A DNA stretch of 64,000 bases from Haloechinothrix halophila YIM 93223 (GCF_000504245.1 NZ_KI632509.1:3391751-3455750); one strand, 5' to 3'; positions 51,545 through 61,833 are shown, counted from the stretch's first letter. A program made the numbers and translations. The notes: generated by a model not told the origin, from the letters alone.

Positions 51545-51583
51545 CGTCGTGTTCCCCGTTCCAGACGCCGTGTGCGGCGCTCG
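51542..51583 (+). repeat. 21-bp repeat, 2 units, starting at a stop codon
   Basis: Two units of the same family as the arrays at 15.4 and 15.9 kb. The first unit begins with the TGA of the 90-residue gene, the second ends ten bases before the stop of convergent der. Confidence 0.85.
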
Positions 51584-51592
51584 GCGCACCGC

Positions 51593-53002
51593 CTAGCGCT
51601 TGCGGGGCTTCTTCTCCCGCACCCGGACATTGATCCGCACCGGGCTGCCCTCGAAGCCGAACTCCTCACGCAGCTTGCGCTCGATGAACCGCCGGTAGCC
51701 CGCCTCGAGAAAACCCGTCGAGAACAGCACGAACGTCGGCGGCCGGATGCTGGCCTGCGTCGCGAACAGCACCTTCGGCTGCTTGCCGCCCCGCACCGGC
51801 GGCGGGGTCGCCGCGATGAGGTCGGACAACCAGCCGTTGAGCCGCCCAGTCGGCACCCGGCTGTCCCAGGACGCCAACGCCGTACGCATCGCGGGCGCCA
51901 GCTTGCGCACCGCGCGCCCAGTCAGCGCTGAAACGTTCACCCGTTGCGCCCACCTGATCCGGGAGAGACCACGGTCCAGCTCGCGATCCAGGTGATAACG
52001 GCGTTCGTCGTCGACCAGATCCCACTTGTTCATCGCGAGCACGCACGCCCGGCCGGACTCGACCACCATGGTCAGCACCCGCAGGTCCTGCTCGGTGATC
52101 GGCTCGCTCGCGTCGAGCAGCACGATCACCACCTCGGCGGCGTCGATCGCGGTTTTGGTACGCAACGAGGCGTAGTACTCGGTGCCCTTCGCCGTGTTCA
52201 CCCGCTTGCGCAGGCCGGCGGTATCCACGAACCGCCATGCCTGCCCATCCAGCTCGACCAGCGAGTCAACCGGGTCAACCGTCGTGCCCGCGACATGGTG
52301 CACCACGGACCGGTCCTCACCGGTGAGCTTGTTCAGCAGGCTGGACTTGCCCACGTTCGGCTTGCCAACCAGCGCCACCCTGCGCGGCCCGCCCACCGTG
52401 TCCTTCTCGGCGGGCGCGTCCGGCAGCGCGTTGACGACCGCGTCGAGCAGATCCCCTGACGCGCGGCCATGCAACGCGCTCACCGGGTACGGCTCGCCCA
52501 GCCCAAGCGACCACAGTTGCGCCACGTCGGCGAGCACGCGTTCGTCGTCCACCTTGTTGGCCGCGAGGATCACCGGCCGCTTGGAACGCCGCAACACCCG
52601 CGCGACCGCCTGCTCGGCCTCCGTCGCGCCCACGGTGGCGTCGATGACGAGCAGCACCGCGTCCGCCGTGTTCATCGCCAGCTCAGCCTGCGCCGCCACC
52701 GCGGCTTGCAGCCCACTCGCCTTCGGCTCCCAGCCGCCGGTGTCGACCAGCGTGAACCGCCTGCCAGCCCAGTTGGCGTCGTAGGCGACCCGGTCGCGAG
52801 TAACACCGGGCGTGTCCTGCACGACGGCTTCCCGCCTGCCAAGGATCCGGTTCACCAGCGTGGACTTGCCCACATTCGGCCTGCCGACGACAGCGACCAC
52901 CGGCTGCACCTCGGGCCCTTGCTCCTCGTCGGCGGCCGCGATGGCGTCATCCAGCGCCTTGAAATCCGATTCGTCCGACCAGGTGCCATCCGCATCGGTC
53001 AT
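51593..53002 (-). CDS. der: Ribosome-assembly GTPase Der (EngA)
   Basis: A 469-residue protein with two GTPase domains ([19 protein letters not shown]; then [19 protein letters not shown]) and a C-terminal KH-like domain ending in REKKPRKR. Essential for 50S subunit maturation. ATG at 53002 overlaps the plsC-like stop (ATGA). Confidence 0.96.
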   Translation of the reverse strand: MTDADGTWSDESDFKALDDAIAAADEEQGPEVQPVVAVVGRPNVGKSTLVNRILGRREAVVQDTPGVTRDRVAYDANWAGRRFTLVDTGGWEPKASGLQAAVAAQAELAMNTADAVLLVIDATVGATEAEQAVARVLRRSKRPVILAANKVDDERVLADVAQLWSLGLGEPYPVSALHGRASGDLLDAVVNALPDAPAEKDTVGGPRRVALVGKPNVGKSSLLNKLTGEDRSVVHHVAGTTVDPVDSLVELDGQAWRFVDTAGLRKRVNTAKGTEYYASLRTKTAIDAAEVVIVLLDASEPITEQDLRVLTMVVESGRACVLAMNKWDLVDDERRYHLDRELDRGLSRIRWAQRVNVSALTGRAVRKLAPAMRTALASWDSRVPTGRLNGWLSDLIAATPPPVRGGKQPKVLFATQASIRPPTFVLFSTGFLEAGYRRFIERKLREEFGFEGSPVRINVRVREKKPRKR

Positions 53003-53682
53003 TGCCGCACATCCCTTGTTCGCTCCGACCCGCCGTGCGTCGCACGCCAGGTATCCAGCTCCGCGACCGTGTCCGCGAGCCGCACGCGCAGCTGCTCGGT
53101 CGCGTCGGCCAGCCCCGCCCTGCCCCGGGGCACGTCCAGCGCGAACGGCTCGCCGAAGTAAACGTCCACCGTAGGGCGGAACCGCCTGCGTGTCCCGGCC
53201 GGGCGGCGGGTGCCTCGCACCGCGACGGGCTGCACGATCGCCCCGGACGAGCGCACCAGCCACGCCGCGCCCAGCTCGGCGACCTTCACATCACCGCTGC
53301 CCCGCGTGCCTTCGGGAAACACCCCGACCATGCCACCGGACCGCAGCAACCGCACCGCGTGCAGCAACGGCGTCCTGTCTGGCTCGCCCCTGCGCACCGG
53401 AAGCTGTCCGATCAGTTCCAGGCCCCTGCCGACCGGGCCGTGGAACATCTCCTCCTTGACCAAGAACACCGAACGGCGCGGCAATAATCCGAACAGCAGC
53501 TGCGGTTCCACCATCGAGGTGTGGTTGGCCACCAGCACGATCGGTCCGGTGCGCGGCACGCGCTCGCTGCCACGCATCCTGATCCGAAACGCTGGCCGGA
53601 ACACCCACCGCGCGAGCAGCCGCGCGACGTCGTGCAGTCCTCGGTGCGCACCGGCAGGCAGATCGCTCACGGCGTCACTCAC
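52999..53682 (-). CDS. 1-acyl-glycerol-3-phosphate acyltransferase (PlsC family)
   Basis: A 227-residue membrane-associated acyltransferase. The catalytic HX4D motif appears as NHTSMVEP, with Glu instead of Asp; FPEGTRGSG is the glycerophosphate-binding motif. GTG at 53682 overlaps cmk (GTGA). It sits between cmk and der, as in other actinobacteria. Confidence 0.85.
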   Translation of the reverse strand: MSDAVSDLPAGAHRGLHDVARLLARWVFRPAFRIRMRGSERVPRTGPIVLVANHTSMVEPQLLFGLLPRRSVFLVKEEMFHGPVGRGLELIGQLPVRRGEPDRTPLLHAVRLLRSGGMVGVFPEGTRGSGDVKVAELGAAWLVRSSGAIVQPVAVRGTRRPAGTRRRFRPTVDVYFGEPFALDVPRGRAGLADATEQLRVRLADTVAELDTWRATHGGSERTRDVRQ

Positions 53683-54398
53683 GTCGGCGTCCCACGCTCG
53701 GCCATAATGCCGCGCTGCTCGGCCAGCTCGCACAATGATGTCACCACGCCATCGATGCCGAGGTCGCTGGTGTCGAACTCGACAGCGTCGTCGGCGGGGC
53801 GCATGGGGTTGGTCGCGCGGGTCGAGTCCAGCCGGTCCCTGCGGTCAACTGAGCGCAGCACGTCGACGTGGTTCGACTCGCGACCAGCCGCGGAGTCCTG
53901 CGCCAGCCTGCGAGCGGCCCGCACGTCGGCGGACGCGGTCAGGAAGATCTTGAGCGGGGCGTCTGGCGTGACGACCGTGCCAATGTCACGGCCCTCCACG
54001 ACGATGCCGCCGACATCGGCGAGCACGCCCTCGATGACGCGCCGCTGCATCCCGACCAGCAGATCCCGCACGGCGGGCACGGCGGCGACCGCCGAGACCG
54101 CCGACGTCACCGCGTCGCCGCGGATCTCGGCGGCGACATCATCGCCGTCCAGTAGCGCGACCGGGTGGTGCGGATCAGTGCCGACCTCCAGCTCGGCCGC
54201 CTTGGCCGCCGCGGTCACCGCGTCGGCGTCCGCGACGTCGACGCCCGAGCGCAGCGCGGCGAGGGTGATCGCCCGGTACATGGCGCCGGTATCGAGGTAC
54301 CCGGCGCCAAGCCGGTCGGCGAGCCTGCGCGCCACCGTCGTCTTTCCGGTGCCAGACGGCCCGTCCATGGCGACGACACCCCGCAGTTGAGCAGCCAA
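53679..54398 (-). CDS. cmk: Cytidylate kinase
   Basis: A 239-residue kinase: P-loop GPSGTGKTT, DTGAMYRAIT, VVEGRDIGTVV, and the C-terminal RDRLDSTRATNPMRPADDAV. TTG at 54398 is supported by AAGGAG seven bases upstream. Phosphorylates CMP and dCMP. Confidence 0.95.
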   Translation of the reverse strand: MAAQLRGVVAMDGPSGTGKTTVARRLADRLGAGYLDTGAMYRAITLAALRSGVDVADADAVTAAAKAAELEVGTDPHHPVALLDGDDVAAEIRGDAVTSAVSAVAAVPAVRDLLVGMQRRVIEGVLADVGGIVVEGRDIGTVVTPDAPLKIFLTASADVRAARRLAQDSAAGRESNHVDVLRSVDRRDRLDSTRATNPMRPADDAVEFDTSDLGIDGVVTSLCELAEQRGIMAERGTPT

Positions 54399-54519
54399 CG
54401 ATCACTCCTTGTCCAGCCTGTCCGTCTCCCGACATTCTGCCTGCCGCCCTCGTGCGGGGATGCAGCGCATGCCGCTGACCGCACCCGCGAGGACGCGCCA
54501 CCTCAGCTACGGTGGGCGT

Positions 54520-55002
54520 GTGAACGTAGAGGTAACACCACTTCCTGGCATCGGCGTGCGCAAAGACTTCGCGCTGCGCACTGGCCAGCGCATCGGTGTC
54601 ATCAACCACCGCGACGGGGCGATCGAACTGATCATCTCACGCGCGGACGACCCCGATGCGTGCGTGGCCTCAATCCCGCTGACCGTTGACGAGTCCGCGA
54701 CGCTCGGCAACCTGCTCGGCGCGCCGCAGCTCGTGGCGCAGCTCACCGAGGAGCACAAGGACCTGCCGGGAATCCAGACCAAGCAGCTGCCGATCGAGGA
54801 CAACTCCCCCTACGACGGCCGCACCCTCGGTGACACCCAGATGCGCACCCGCACCAGTGTGTCCGTCGTCGCGGTGATGCGCGCCGGTCAAGTACACCCG
54901 TCGCCGGGCCCCGACTACACGTTCACCTCCGGCGACCTGCTCGTTGCCGTCGGCACGTCGGAGGGCCTCGGCGCTGCGGCGAAGGTCCTCAAGAACGGCT
55001 GA
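54520..55002 (+). CDS. TrkA-C-type regulatory subunit of a cation/proton antiporter (KhtT-like)
   Basis: A 160-residue protein: an N-terminal domain beginning LPGIGVRKDFALRTGQRIGV and a C-terminal RCK_C/TrkA-C domain with GDLLVAVGTSEGL. It pairs with the antiporter that starts three bases after its stop, as in KhtT/KhtU of Bacillus, where the RCK_C part senses a nucleotide. GTG at 54520, probably leaderless. Confidence 0.85.
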   Translation: MNVEVTPLPGIGVRKDFALRTGQRIGVINHRDGAIELIISRADDPDACVASIPLTVDESATLGNLLGAPQLVAQLTEEHKDLPGIQTKQLPIEDNSPYDGRTLGDTQMRTRTSVSVVAVMRAGQVHPSPGPDYTFTSGDLLVAVGTSEGLGAAAKVLKNG

Positions 55003-55005
55003 GCC

Positions 55006-56193
55006 GTGGAAGCCGACAACACGGCCCTGTCACTGATCCAGCTGGGCGCGGTGTTCTTCAGTCTCGGCGTGCTCGGCAGGCTCGCCCAGCGGGTAGGGAT
55101 GTCACCCATTCCGCTGTATCTGCTCGGCGGGCTCGCCTTCGGCAACGGCGGCGTCATCGAACTCGGCAACATCGAGGAGTTCACCCACCTCGCCGCTGAG
55201 ATCGGCGTCGTGCTGCTGTTGCTGATGCTTGGCCTCGAGTACACCGCGACCGAGTTGTTCACCGGGCTCCAGCGGTCGTGGCTGGCTGGGCTGGTCGACA
55301 TCGTGCTCAACGCGACGCCCGGCGCGGCGCTCGCGCTGCTGCTCGGCTGGGGACCGACGGCTGCCTTCGTGATGGGTGGCATCACCTACATCTCGTCATC
55401 CGGCATCATCGCCAAGATCCTCAACGACCTTGGCCGCACCGGTAACCGCGAGACCCCGGTGGTGCTCTCGATCCTGGTGTTCGAGGACCTGGTCATGGCC
55501 GCCTACCTGCCGACGTTGACGGCGGTGCTCGGCGGCATCAGCCTGCTGGCCGGGCTGCGGGCGGTGGGCATCTCGCTATTTGTGGTGACCGTCGTGCTCG
55601 TGGTGGCCATGCGGTACGGGCGGTACGTCTCGGCGGTGCTGTTCAGCGAGGACAGGGAGATCTTCCTGCTCAAGCTGCTCGGCTCGGCGTTGCTTGTCGC
55701 CGGTGTCGCGGCGGCGATGCAGGTCTCGGCGGCGGTGGGCGCGTTCCTGCTCGGCATCGCGATCGCCGGCCCCGCGGCGCGAAGCGCCACGCGGGTGCTC
55801 GAACCGCTGCGCGATCTGTTCGCGGCGATCTTCTTCGTGGTGTTCGGGCTGAACACCGATCCGAGGGACATCCCGCCGGTGCTGGCCTTCGCGGTGGTGC
55901 TGGCAGTGGTCACCACGATCACCAAGGTCGCGACCGGCTGGTGGGCGGCCCGCAGGCAGGGCATCGGCCCGCTCGGCCGGGCACGCGCGGGCGCGTCGCT
56001 GATCGCACGCGGTGAGTTCTCCATCATCATCGCGGGACTAGCGGTGTCCGCCGGCGCGGTCGAAGCGCGGCTGGCAGCGCTGGCGACAACATACGTGCTG
56101 ATCATGGCGGCGCTGGGGCCGATCGCCGCCCGCGTCGTGGAGCCTGCCGTCCGGGCGATCCGGGGCACACCGGCGCCGAAGCCAGCGCAGTGA
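55006..56193 (+). CDS. CPA2-family cation/proton antiporter (KhtU/KefB-like)
   Basis: A 395-residue membrane protein with about twelve spans. Family marks include LAFGNGGVIELG, LLLLMLGLEYT, ISSSGIIAKILNDLGR and ILVFEDLVMA (the conserved acidic residue of the ion path). There is no C-terminal TrkA-N domain; regulation is by the separate small subunit. GTG at 55006. Confidence 0.88.
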   Translation: MEADNTALSLIQLGAVFFSLGVLGRLAQRVGMSPIPLYLLGGLAFGNGGVIELGNIEEFTHLAAEIGVVLLLLMLGLEYTATELFTGLQRSWLAGLVDIVLNATPGAALALLLGWGPTAAFVMGGITYISSSGIIAKILNDLGRTGNRETPVVLSILVFEDLVMAAYLPTLTAVLGGISLLAGLRAVGISLFVVTVVLVVAMRYGRYVSAVLFSEDREIFLLKLLGSALLVAGVAAAMQVSAAVGAFLLGIAIAGPAARSATRVLEPLRDLFAAIFFVVFGLNTDPRDIPPVLAFAVVLAVVTTITKVATGWWAARRQGIGPLGRARAGASLIARGEFSIIIAGLAVSAGAVEARLAALATTYVLIMAALGPIAARVVEPAVRAIRGTPAPKPAQ

Positions 56194-56233
56194 CGGTGCT
56201 CGCGGAGCGTCGCGGGGGCGGGTGATCTTGAGG

Positions 56234-56261
56234 CGTTGTGGTCGTCATAGCGACCACAACG
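56234..56261. terminator. Bidirectional hairpin between convergent genes
   Basis: A perfect 11-bp stem (CGTTGTGGTCG with CGACCACAACG) and 6-base loop, between the antiporter stop and the pseudouridine synthase stop. Confidence 0.7.
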
Positions 56262-56274
56262 TCGACACACTCGC

Positions 56275-57030
56275 TCAGAGCCCGACTGCGGCATGCAACG
56301 AGGCGAGTTCCTTGCGGGTGAGCGGGCGGAGCGAGCCGGGCTTGAGCTGACCGAGCGTGACGTCGTCGACCGCGGTGCGGACCAGCCGCTGGACGGGATG
56401 TCCCACCTCGTCGAGTAGCCGGCGCACGATGTGCTTGCGGCCCTCGTGCAGCACGATTTCCACCATCGACCGACCGGGGCGGGAGTCGATCACGCGGAAC
56501 CGGTCGGCCTTCACCGGCCCGTCCTCCAGCTCGACCCCGGAAGTCAACTGCGCGCCGAGACCACGCTGCACCACACCGTCGACCTCGGCGACGTACGTTT
56601 TCAGCACCTCGTACGAGGGATGCATGAGCCGGTGCGCCAACTCGCCATCGTTGGTCAGCAGCAACAGGCCCTCGGTCTCGGCGTCAAGCCTGCCGACGTG
56701 AAACAGCCGCTCCGTGCGGTCGGCCACCAGGTCACCGACGCAGGGCCTGCCCCGATCGTCGGTCATGGTGCTGTGCATGCCACGAGGCTTGTTCAGCGCG
56801 AGGTAGACCAGGTCATCGCGGACGATGACGCGGTCACCGTCGACGCGGATCACGGCGGTGTCGGGGTCTACTTTGGTCCCGAGTTCGCGCACCACCTCGC
56901 CGTCGACGCTCACCCGTCCTCGCATGATCAGCTGCTCGGCGGCGCGGCGGGAGGCGACTCCCGCCTTGGCGAGCACTTTCTGTAGCCGCACCAGCTCCGG
57001 CTCAGCGGTCGAGTTCGACTCAGAGGTCAT
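56275..57030 (-). CDS. Pseudouridine synthase (RsuA/RluB family)
   Basis: A 251-residue enzyme: S4 RNA-binding domain (LQKVLAKAGVASRRAAEQLI) and catalytic domain with GRLDAETEGLLLLT (catalytic Asp), and EGRKHIVRRLLDEVGHPV. It modifies 23S rRNA. ATG at 57030 overlaps scpB. Confidence 0.92.
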   Translation of the reverse strand: MTSESNSTAEPELVRLQKVLAKAGVASRRAAEQLIMRGRVSVDGEVVRELGTKVDPDTAVIRVDGDRVIVRDDLVYLALNKPRGMHSTMTDDRGRPCVGDLVADRTERLFHVGRLDAETEGLLLLTNDGELAHRLMHPSYEVLKTYVAEVDGVVQRGLGAQLTSGVELEDGPVKADRFRVIDSRPGRSMVEIVLHEGRKHIVRRLLDEVGHPVQRLVRTAVDDVTLGQLKPGSLRPLTRKELASLHAAVGL

Positions 57031-57784
57031 CGATGGAGTCCACTTCGGGCAGCAACGGCGCGATCGGCGGCAAGTCGGACAGCGAGGGCAGACCCAGCCG
57101 CTCCAGGAACAACTCGGTGGTGACGTAGAGCGTGCCACCGGTCTCGCTGTCGGTGCCGTACTCCTCGATCAGCCCGCGCGCGAGCAGCGTCCGGATCACG
57201 CCGTCGACGTTCACGCCGCGCACCGCGGCGACGCGCGAGCGGGTGACCGGCTGCCGGTAGGCGATCACGGCCAGCGTCTCCAGCGCGGCGCGGGTCAGCT
57301 TGGAGCGCTGCCCATCGAGCAGCAGTTTCTCCACGAACGGCGCGTACGTGTCGCGGGTGTAGAACCGCCAGCCGTCACCAGCCCGACGTAGTTCGATGCC
57401 GCTCTCCCTGTCGGCGAGGTCCTCGGCGAGCGTGCGCAGCGCCTCGGTGACGCGGTCGACCGGCTGCTCGACGGCGGAGGCAAGCGACTCCTCCGACACC
57501 GGGGAGTCGACGACCAGCAGCAACGCCTCCAGTGCCGCGATCAGGCGCTCATCGGTGGAGACGTCGGGCAGCGCGTCCGTGACGTCGATCGGTGCGCCCT
57601 CCTGCTCCGGGGCGTCAGGGGGCGCGGCATCGGCTGGGGCGTCAGGGGGCGCGGCATCGGCGTCGATCGGGCCGTCAGAGACGTCGGAGGGCTCGTCGGG
57701 TGCGGCGGCAGCAGCAGCGTCCTCCGATGCGGCGTCCAGCGCGATGTCGCCGTGGTGGTCGGCGTCGTTCTCCGGGGTACTCAC
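57020..57784 (-). CDS. scpB: Segregation and condensation protein B
   Basis: A 254-residue protein with two winged helices (LIAALEALLLVVDSPVSEE, LTRAALETLAVIAYRQPVT, GVIRTLLARGLIEEYG). The N-terminal 75 residues are an acidic Ala/Pro-rich tail with a near-duplicate segment (DADAAPPDAP, ADAAPPDAPE) that varies between species. GTG at 57784 overlaps scpA by GTGA. Confidence 0.94.
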   Translation of the reverse strand: MSTPENDADHHGDIALDAASEDAAAAAAPDEPSDVSDGPIDADAAPPDAPADAAPPDAPEQEGAPIDVTDALPDVSTDERLIAALEALLLVVDSPVSEESLASAVEQPVDRVTEALRTLAEDLADRESGIELRRAGDGWRFYTRDTYAPFVEKLLLDGQRSKLTRAALETLAVIAYRQPVTRSRVAAVRGVNVDGVIRTLLARGLIEEYGTDSETGGTLYVTTELFLERLGLPSLSDLPPIAPLLPEVDSIDDL

Positions 57785-58650
57785 CCGTACTCCTCCTCGT
57801 CCTCGCTCACACGATCGCGCTCCGCGGCGGCGCTGGCCTCGTCGACGGACCCGCCGGTCCAGGTCACCCGTAGCTCCCCGAGCGGATCGGCCTGCTCGAA
57901 CTCCACCGTGGCCTCGCGGTACAGCTCGAGCAGCGCGAGGAACCGGGCGACCACCTCCAGCGTGTGCTCGCAGTCCGTCACCAACTCGGTAAAGCTCGCC
58001 GAACCGTGCTCGGCCAGCCGCAACCGCAGGATCGCGGCGTGCTCCCGCACCGACACCTTGCCGGCGTGCAGGTGGTCGAGCGACACCGTCGGCGGCGGCT
58101 TCGGCCGGAACACCGCTGCCGCGATCTCCGCGAGTCCGTCCGGGTCGACACCGAGCATCACCTCGGGCAGCAACCCCAGGTAACGCTCTTCCAGCGACAC
58201 CGACCGCGGGTAACGTCGTAGCGCACCGGCTTCCAGCTCCGCGAACAGCGCGGCGACCTGCTTGTACGCACGGTACTGCAGCACCCGAGCGAACAGCAGA
58301 TCGCGTGCCTCGAGCAGCGCGAGGTCCTCTTCGTCCTCGACGTCGCCGGACGGCAGCAGCCGCGCGGCTTTCAGGTCGAGCAGCGTCGACGCAATCACCA
58401 GGAACTCGGTGGTCTCGTCGAGGTCCCATCCCTCGCCGAGCGCTTTGGTGTGCGCGATGAAGTCGTCGGTGACCTGGTGCAGGGCGACCTCGGTGACGTC
58501 CAGCTCGTGCTGCGAGATCAGCTGCAGCAGCAGGTCGAACGGCCCCTCGAAGTTCGCCAGCCGCACCCGGAACTTGGAACTGGGCTGCTCCTCGACGTCA
58601 CTGCCAGCGACCGCGTCGTCAACAACGATCGCGTCGTCCGCTTCGGTCAT
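57781..58650 (-). CDS. scpA: Segregation and condensation protein A
   Basis: A 289-residue kleisin: N-terminal FEGPFDLLLQLISQHELDV and a C-terminal winged helix (SFTELVTDCEHTLEVVARFLA). Works with SMC and ScpB. ATG at 58650. Confidence 0.94.
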   Translation of the reverse strand: MTEADDAIVVDDAVAGSDVEEQPSSKFRVRLANFEGPFDLLLQLISQHELDVTEVALHQVTDDFIAHTKALGEGWDLDETTEFLVIASTLLDLKAARLLPSGDVEDEEDLALLEARDLLFARVLQYRAYKQVAALFAELEAGALRRYPRSVSLEERYLGLLPEVMLGVDPDGLAEIAAAVFRPKPPPTVSLDHLHAGKVSVREHAAILRLRLAEHGSASFTELVTDCEHTLEVVARFLALLELYREATVEFEQADPLGELRVTWTGGSVDEASAAAERDRVSEDEEEYG

Positions 58651-58674
58651 GTGTGCTCTATTCGCGCTCGGAAG

Positions 58675-59079
58675 CTACCCGAGCTGGGCTTGCGCACCGT
58701 GCTCGTCTTCCTCAATGCGCAATCGTCGCACAAGGACCGAATCCTCGCCGTTGGCCTCGAAATCCTCCAGCATCACCGCGACCGCCTCGCGCACCAGTCT
58801 GCCCCGGTCCACCGCGAGACCGTGGCTACCTCGCAGCGCGAGCCGCGCCTGCTCCAACGCGAGCAACTGCTCGCTGGACAGGTACACCGTGATCTTCGAG
58901 TCATGCTTCTTGCGCGGCGCGGCGCGCCTGTCTGTCGCGGAGCCCTCTTCGTTCCCGCGCGGGGCGGGTGCGGTCTTCTCCGCCGAGCCGCCGGACGAAT
59001 CCGTGCCGCTCGACTCGGACGTTGCTGTGGTGCGGAAGAAGAGTTCTGAGGCGCCGGGCAAAGACACCCGTCTTGTCAC
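58675..59079 (-). CDS. Small acidic protein with ribbon-helix-helix-like core
   Basis: A 134-residue protein. The N-terminal half is Ser/Gly/Glu-rich and disordered. The second half, KKHDSKITVYLSSEQLLALE, LVREAVAVMLEDFEAN, has the strand-helix-helix pattern of RHH proteins. GTG at 59079 overlaps the ParA stop by GTGA, so it is probably co-translated with ParA, as small ParB-like partners are. Confidence 0.7.
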   Translation of the reverse strand: MTRRVSLPGASELFFRTTATSESSGTDSSGGSAEKTAPAPRGNEEGSATDRRAAPRKKHDSKITVYLSSEQLLALEQARLALRGSHGLAVDRGRLVREAVAVMLEDFEANGEDSVLVRRLRIEEDEHGAQAQLG

Positions 59080-60071
59080 CGGCGAATCACCTCTCGCGCG
59101 AGTTGACGATAGGCGGTCGCGCCAACGGACTTCGGCGCCCACGTCGTGATGGGCTCCCCAGCGACGGTGGTTTCCGGGAACCGCACGGTGCGGTTGATGA
59201 CCGTGTCGAACACGGTGTCCCCGAACGCCTCGACCACCCTGGAGATGACCTCCTTGGAATGCAATGTACGCGGGTCGAACATGGTGGCGAGGATACCGAT
59301 GATGTCCAGACTCGGATTCAGGCGCTCACGAACCTTGTCGATGGTGTCCATGAGCAGCGCGACCCCGCGCAGGCTGAAGAACTCACACTCCAGCGGGATG
59401 ATCACACCGTCAGCGGCGGTGAGCGCGTTGACGGTGAGCAACCCGAGCGACGGCTGGCAGTCCACCAGCACGAAGTCGTACTCCGCGATCAGCGGGCGCA
59501 GCACGCGCATCAGACTGTGCTCGCGGCCGACCTCGGCGACGAGCTGCACCTCTGCCGCCGACAGGTCGATGTTGCTCGGCAGCAGGTCAATGCCGTCGAT
59601 CGACGTCTTGTGCAGGATGTCGCGCACGTTGATCGACGACTCCATGACGGCGTTGTAGACGGTCTGGTCCAGCTCGTGCGGCTGCACCCCGAGCCCGACG
59701 GACAGCGCGCCCTGCGGATCGAAGTCGACGAGCAATACCTTGCGGCCGTACTCGGCCAGCGACGCGCCCAGGTTGATGGTGGACGTCGTCTTGCCGACGC
59801 CACCCTTCTGGTTGCACATCGCCAGCACGCGCGCCGGACCGTGCCGATCGAGCGGCGGAGGTTCGGGTATCTCGCGCAGCGGCCGACCCGTCGGGCCGAG
59901 TTTCTGCTCCGACTTCTGCTCCGGCTTGCTGCTCGCCGGGGTGCCCGACACACCAGAGCCCCGCGACGACGTGCTCGCGGCCGAGCTGGCACTCGGTGCG
60001 CTGTCCGGCGCACCGGCGGCCGGCTGTTCGCCGAAGACCTCCGGTGCCCGAAGTGAGTGAGGTGTCGCCAT
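59076..60071 (-). CDS. ParA/Soj-type ATPase
   Basis: A 331-residue protein. After an 80-residue Ser/Pro-rich tail comes the deviant Walker A CNQKGGVGKTT, then LLVDFDPQGALSVGLG and LVDCQPSLGLLT. It is the ScpAB-linked ParA-like protein of actinobacteria (as Rv1708), not the chromosome-origin ParA. ATG at 60071. Confidence 0.9.
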   Translation of the reverse strand: MATPHSLRAPEVFGEQPAAGAPDSAPSASSAASTSSRGSGVSGTPASSKPEQKSEQKLGPTGRPLREIPEPPPLDRHGPARVLAMCNQKGGVGKTTSTINLGASLAEYGRKVLLVDFDPQGALSVGLGVQPHELDQTVYNAVMESSINVRDILHKTSIDGIDLLPSNIDLSAAEVQLVAEVGREHSLMRVLRPLIAEYDFVLVDCQPSLGLLTVNALTAADGVIIPLECEFFSLRGVALLMDTIDKVRERLNPSLDIIGILATMFDPRTLHSKEVISRVVEAFGDTVFDTVINRTVRFPETTVAGEPITTWAPKSVGATAYRQLAREVIRR

Positions 60072-60187
60072 GACGAGAAGACTCCTTGCTCTCCCTGCTC
60101 GACGGCAGCCTATGGGTGAGCAACTAGCTGCGGCAAAGCGGCTCGCCGCAGAACCCCGAAATCATTCCGAGACGACGTTCTCCGTGC

Positions 60188-61111
60188 CTACCTGGACCGA
60201 GGGTGCGCGGTAGCGTACACCTCGCGCAAGGTCATGACGGTGACACGGGTGTAGACCTGCGTCGTGGTCACCGAGGCGTGCCCGAGCAGCTCCTGCACCA
60301 CCCGGACGTCCGCCCCGCCTTCCAGCAGATGGGTAGCGAACGAGTGCCGCAGCGTGTGCGGCGACACCGCGTCCGACAGTCCCGCCCGCTCGGCGTTGGC
60401 CTTGAGTACCTGCCACGCACCCTGCCGCGACAGCCTGCCGCCCCGCGCGTTCAGGAATAGCGCCGAGGTCCCCCTGCCCTTACGAGCCAGCGCGGGCCTC
60501 GCCCGCACCAGGTACGCGTCGAGGGCGGCCAGCGCGGGCCTGCCGATCGGCACGAGCCGCTGCTTGCCGCCCTTGCCATCGAGCAGGACGGTACGCTCTG
60601 CCGACTCGACGTCGTCGACGTCAAGCCCGATCGCCTCGGAGATCCGCGCGCCGGTCGAGTACAGCACTTCGAGCAGCGCCTGATCCCGCAGCGCCCGCGG
60701 GTCATCGGTGGGCGGGGTGTCCAGCAGCTTCGCGACCTCGTCGATGCGCAGCGCCTTGGGCAGCCGTTTCAGCGGAGGCGGTGGGGTGACGTCGCGGGCG
60801 GCGTCGTCACCGACGATGCCCTCCCGCGCGGCGAACCGGTGCAACCCGCGCACCGCGACCAGCGCCCGCGCCGCCGACGACGCCGCCAGCGGCGGGTGGT
60901 CCTCGCTACCTTCCCGCAGCGCCACGACGAAACCGGTGACGTCGGACTCGGTGACGTCGGCCAGGCTGGTGCGCCGGGCGGTGTCGAGATAGGCGAGGTA
61001 ACGGCGCAGGTCACGCTCGTAGCTGTTCAGAGTGTTGCGCGCGGTCGCGCGCTCGACAGCGAGGTGGTCCAGGTAGGCCCTGACCACCCGCTCCGGGTCG
61101 CTGCGTGCCAC
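60188..61111 (-). CDS. xerD: Site-specific tyrosine recombinase XerD
   Basis: A 307-residue recombinase. Catalytic residues are in place: Arg in [12 protein letters not shown], Lys in [25 protein letters not shown] (HxxR), [15 protein letters not shown] (His and Tyr nucleophile). Chromosome dimer resolution. Start GTG at 61111 or 61120. Confidence 0.93.
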   Translation of the reverse strand: MARSDPERVVRAYLDHLAVERATARNTLNSYERDLRRYLAYLDTARRTSLADVTESDVTGFVVALREGSEDHPPLAASSAARALVAVRGLHRFAAREGIVGDDAARDVTPPPPLKRLPKALRIDEVAKLLDTPPTDDPRALRDQALLEVLYSTGARISEAIGLDVDDVESAERTVLLDGKGGKQRLVPIGRPALAALDAYLVRARPALARKGRGTSALFLNARGGRLSRQGAWQVLKANAERAGLSDAVSPHTLRHSFATHLLEGGADVRVVQELLGHASVTTTQVYTRVTVMTLREVYATAHPRSR

Positions 61112-61172
61112 GCGGACACCGTACCGGCAGGCACCGACGCGGTCCCCGGACACGCGCCGGGTGTCCCGCGGT

Positions 61173-61823
61173 TCAGTCTGCGTGCTTCCTCGCCGCGAAG
61201 GCCGTCGGCCGGTCCCGCCACGGCACGTCGGCGGACCGTGGCTCGGTCGCGCCGGACAGCACCGCGTGCGCCGCGAGCAGCCCGCTGACGGTGGCGCCGT
61301 TGATCAGCTCCCCCGTCAGTACCCGCTGGACGGCATCGGCCAGCGGCATCCGGGTGAGCACGATGTCGGCTTCCTCATCGCCGCCCGCGATCTCCCTGTC
61401 CACCACGGTCAGGTCCCGTGCCAGGTAGATCCGCACCACCTCGTCGGTGAATCCGGTAGAGGCCGCCATGTCGACCAGCGTGTCCCACCGCCCGGCGACG
61501 AGGCCTGCCTCCTCGCGCAGTTCCCGCTGTGCGGTCACCAGCGGGTCCTCCTCCGCGACGTCGAGCAGCCCCGCTGGCAGCTCGAGCAACCGCCGACCGA
61601 TCGGGTGCCGGTACTGCGAGACCAGCGTGACCTGACCATCGGCGTCGACCGCCGCGATCGCGACGGCGCCGAGGTGCTCGACGATCTCCCGGCGCGCGGT
61701 CCTGCCGCCTGGCATCACGACGTCGTCGACGCGCAGCGCGACCACCCGGCCGACGTGGATGTCCTCGGACGCGACGACGTCGAACTCGTGCGTGCCCGGT
61801 TCGGTGCTGCTGTTCTGGCTCAT
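61173..61823 (-). CDS. NUDIX hydrolase (ADP-ribose pyrophosphatase type)
   Basis: A 216-residue hydrolase with the Nudix box [24 protein letters not shown] broken as G-x5-E-x7-REUxEExGU, preceded by LLELPAG. Same place as Rv1700 in mycobacteria. Eleven bases before the pyrG stop. Confidence 0.9.
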   Translation of the reverse strand: MSQNSSTEPGTHEFDVVASEDIHVGRVVALRVDDVVMPGGRTARREIVEHLGAVAIAAVDADGQVTLVSQYRHPIGRRLLELPAGLLDVAEEDPLVTAQRELREEAGLVAGRWDTLVDMAASTGFTDEVVRIYLARDLTVVDREIAGGDEEADIVLTRMPLADAVQRVLTGELINGATVSGLLAAHAVLSGATEPRSADVPWRDRPTAFAARKHAD

Positions 61824-61833
61824 GCCCTGCCGT

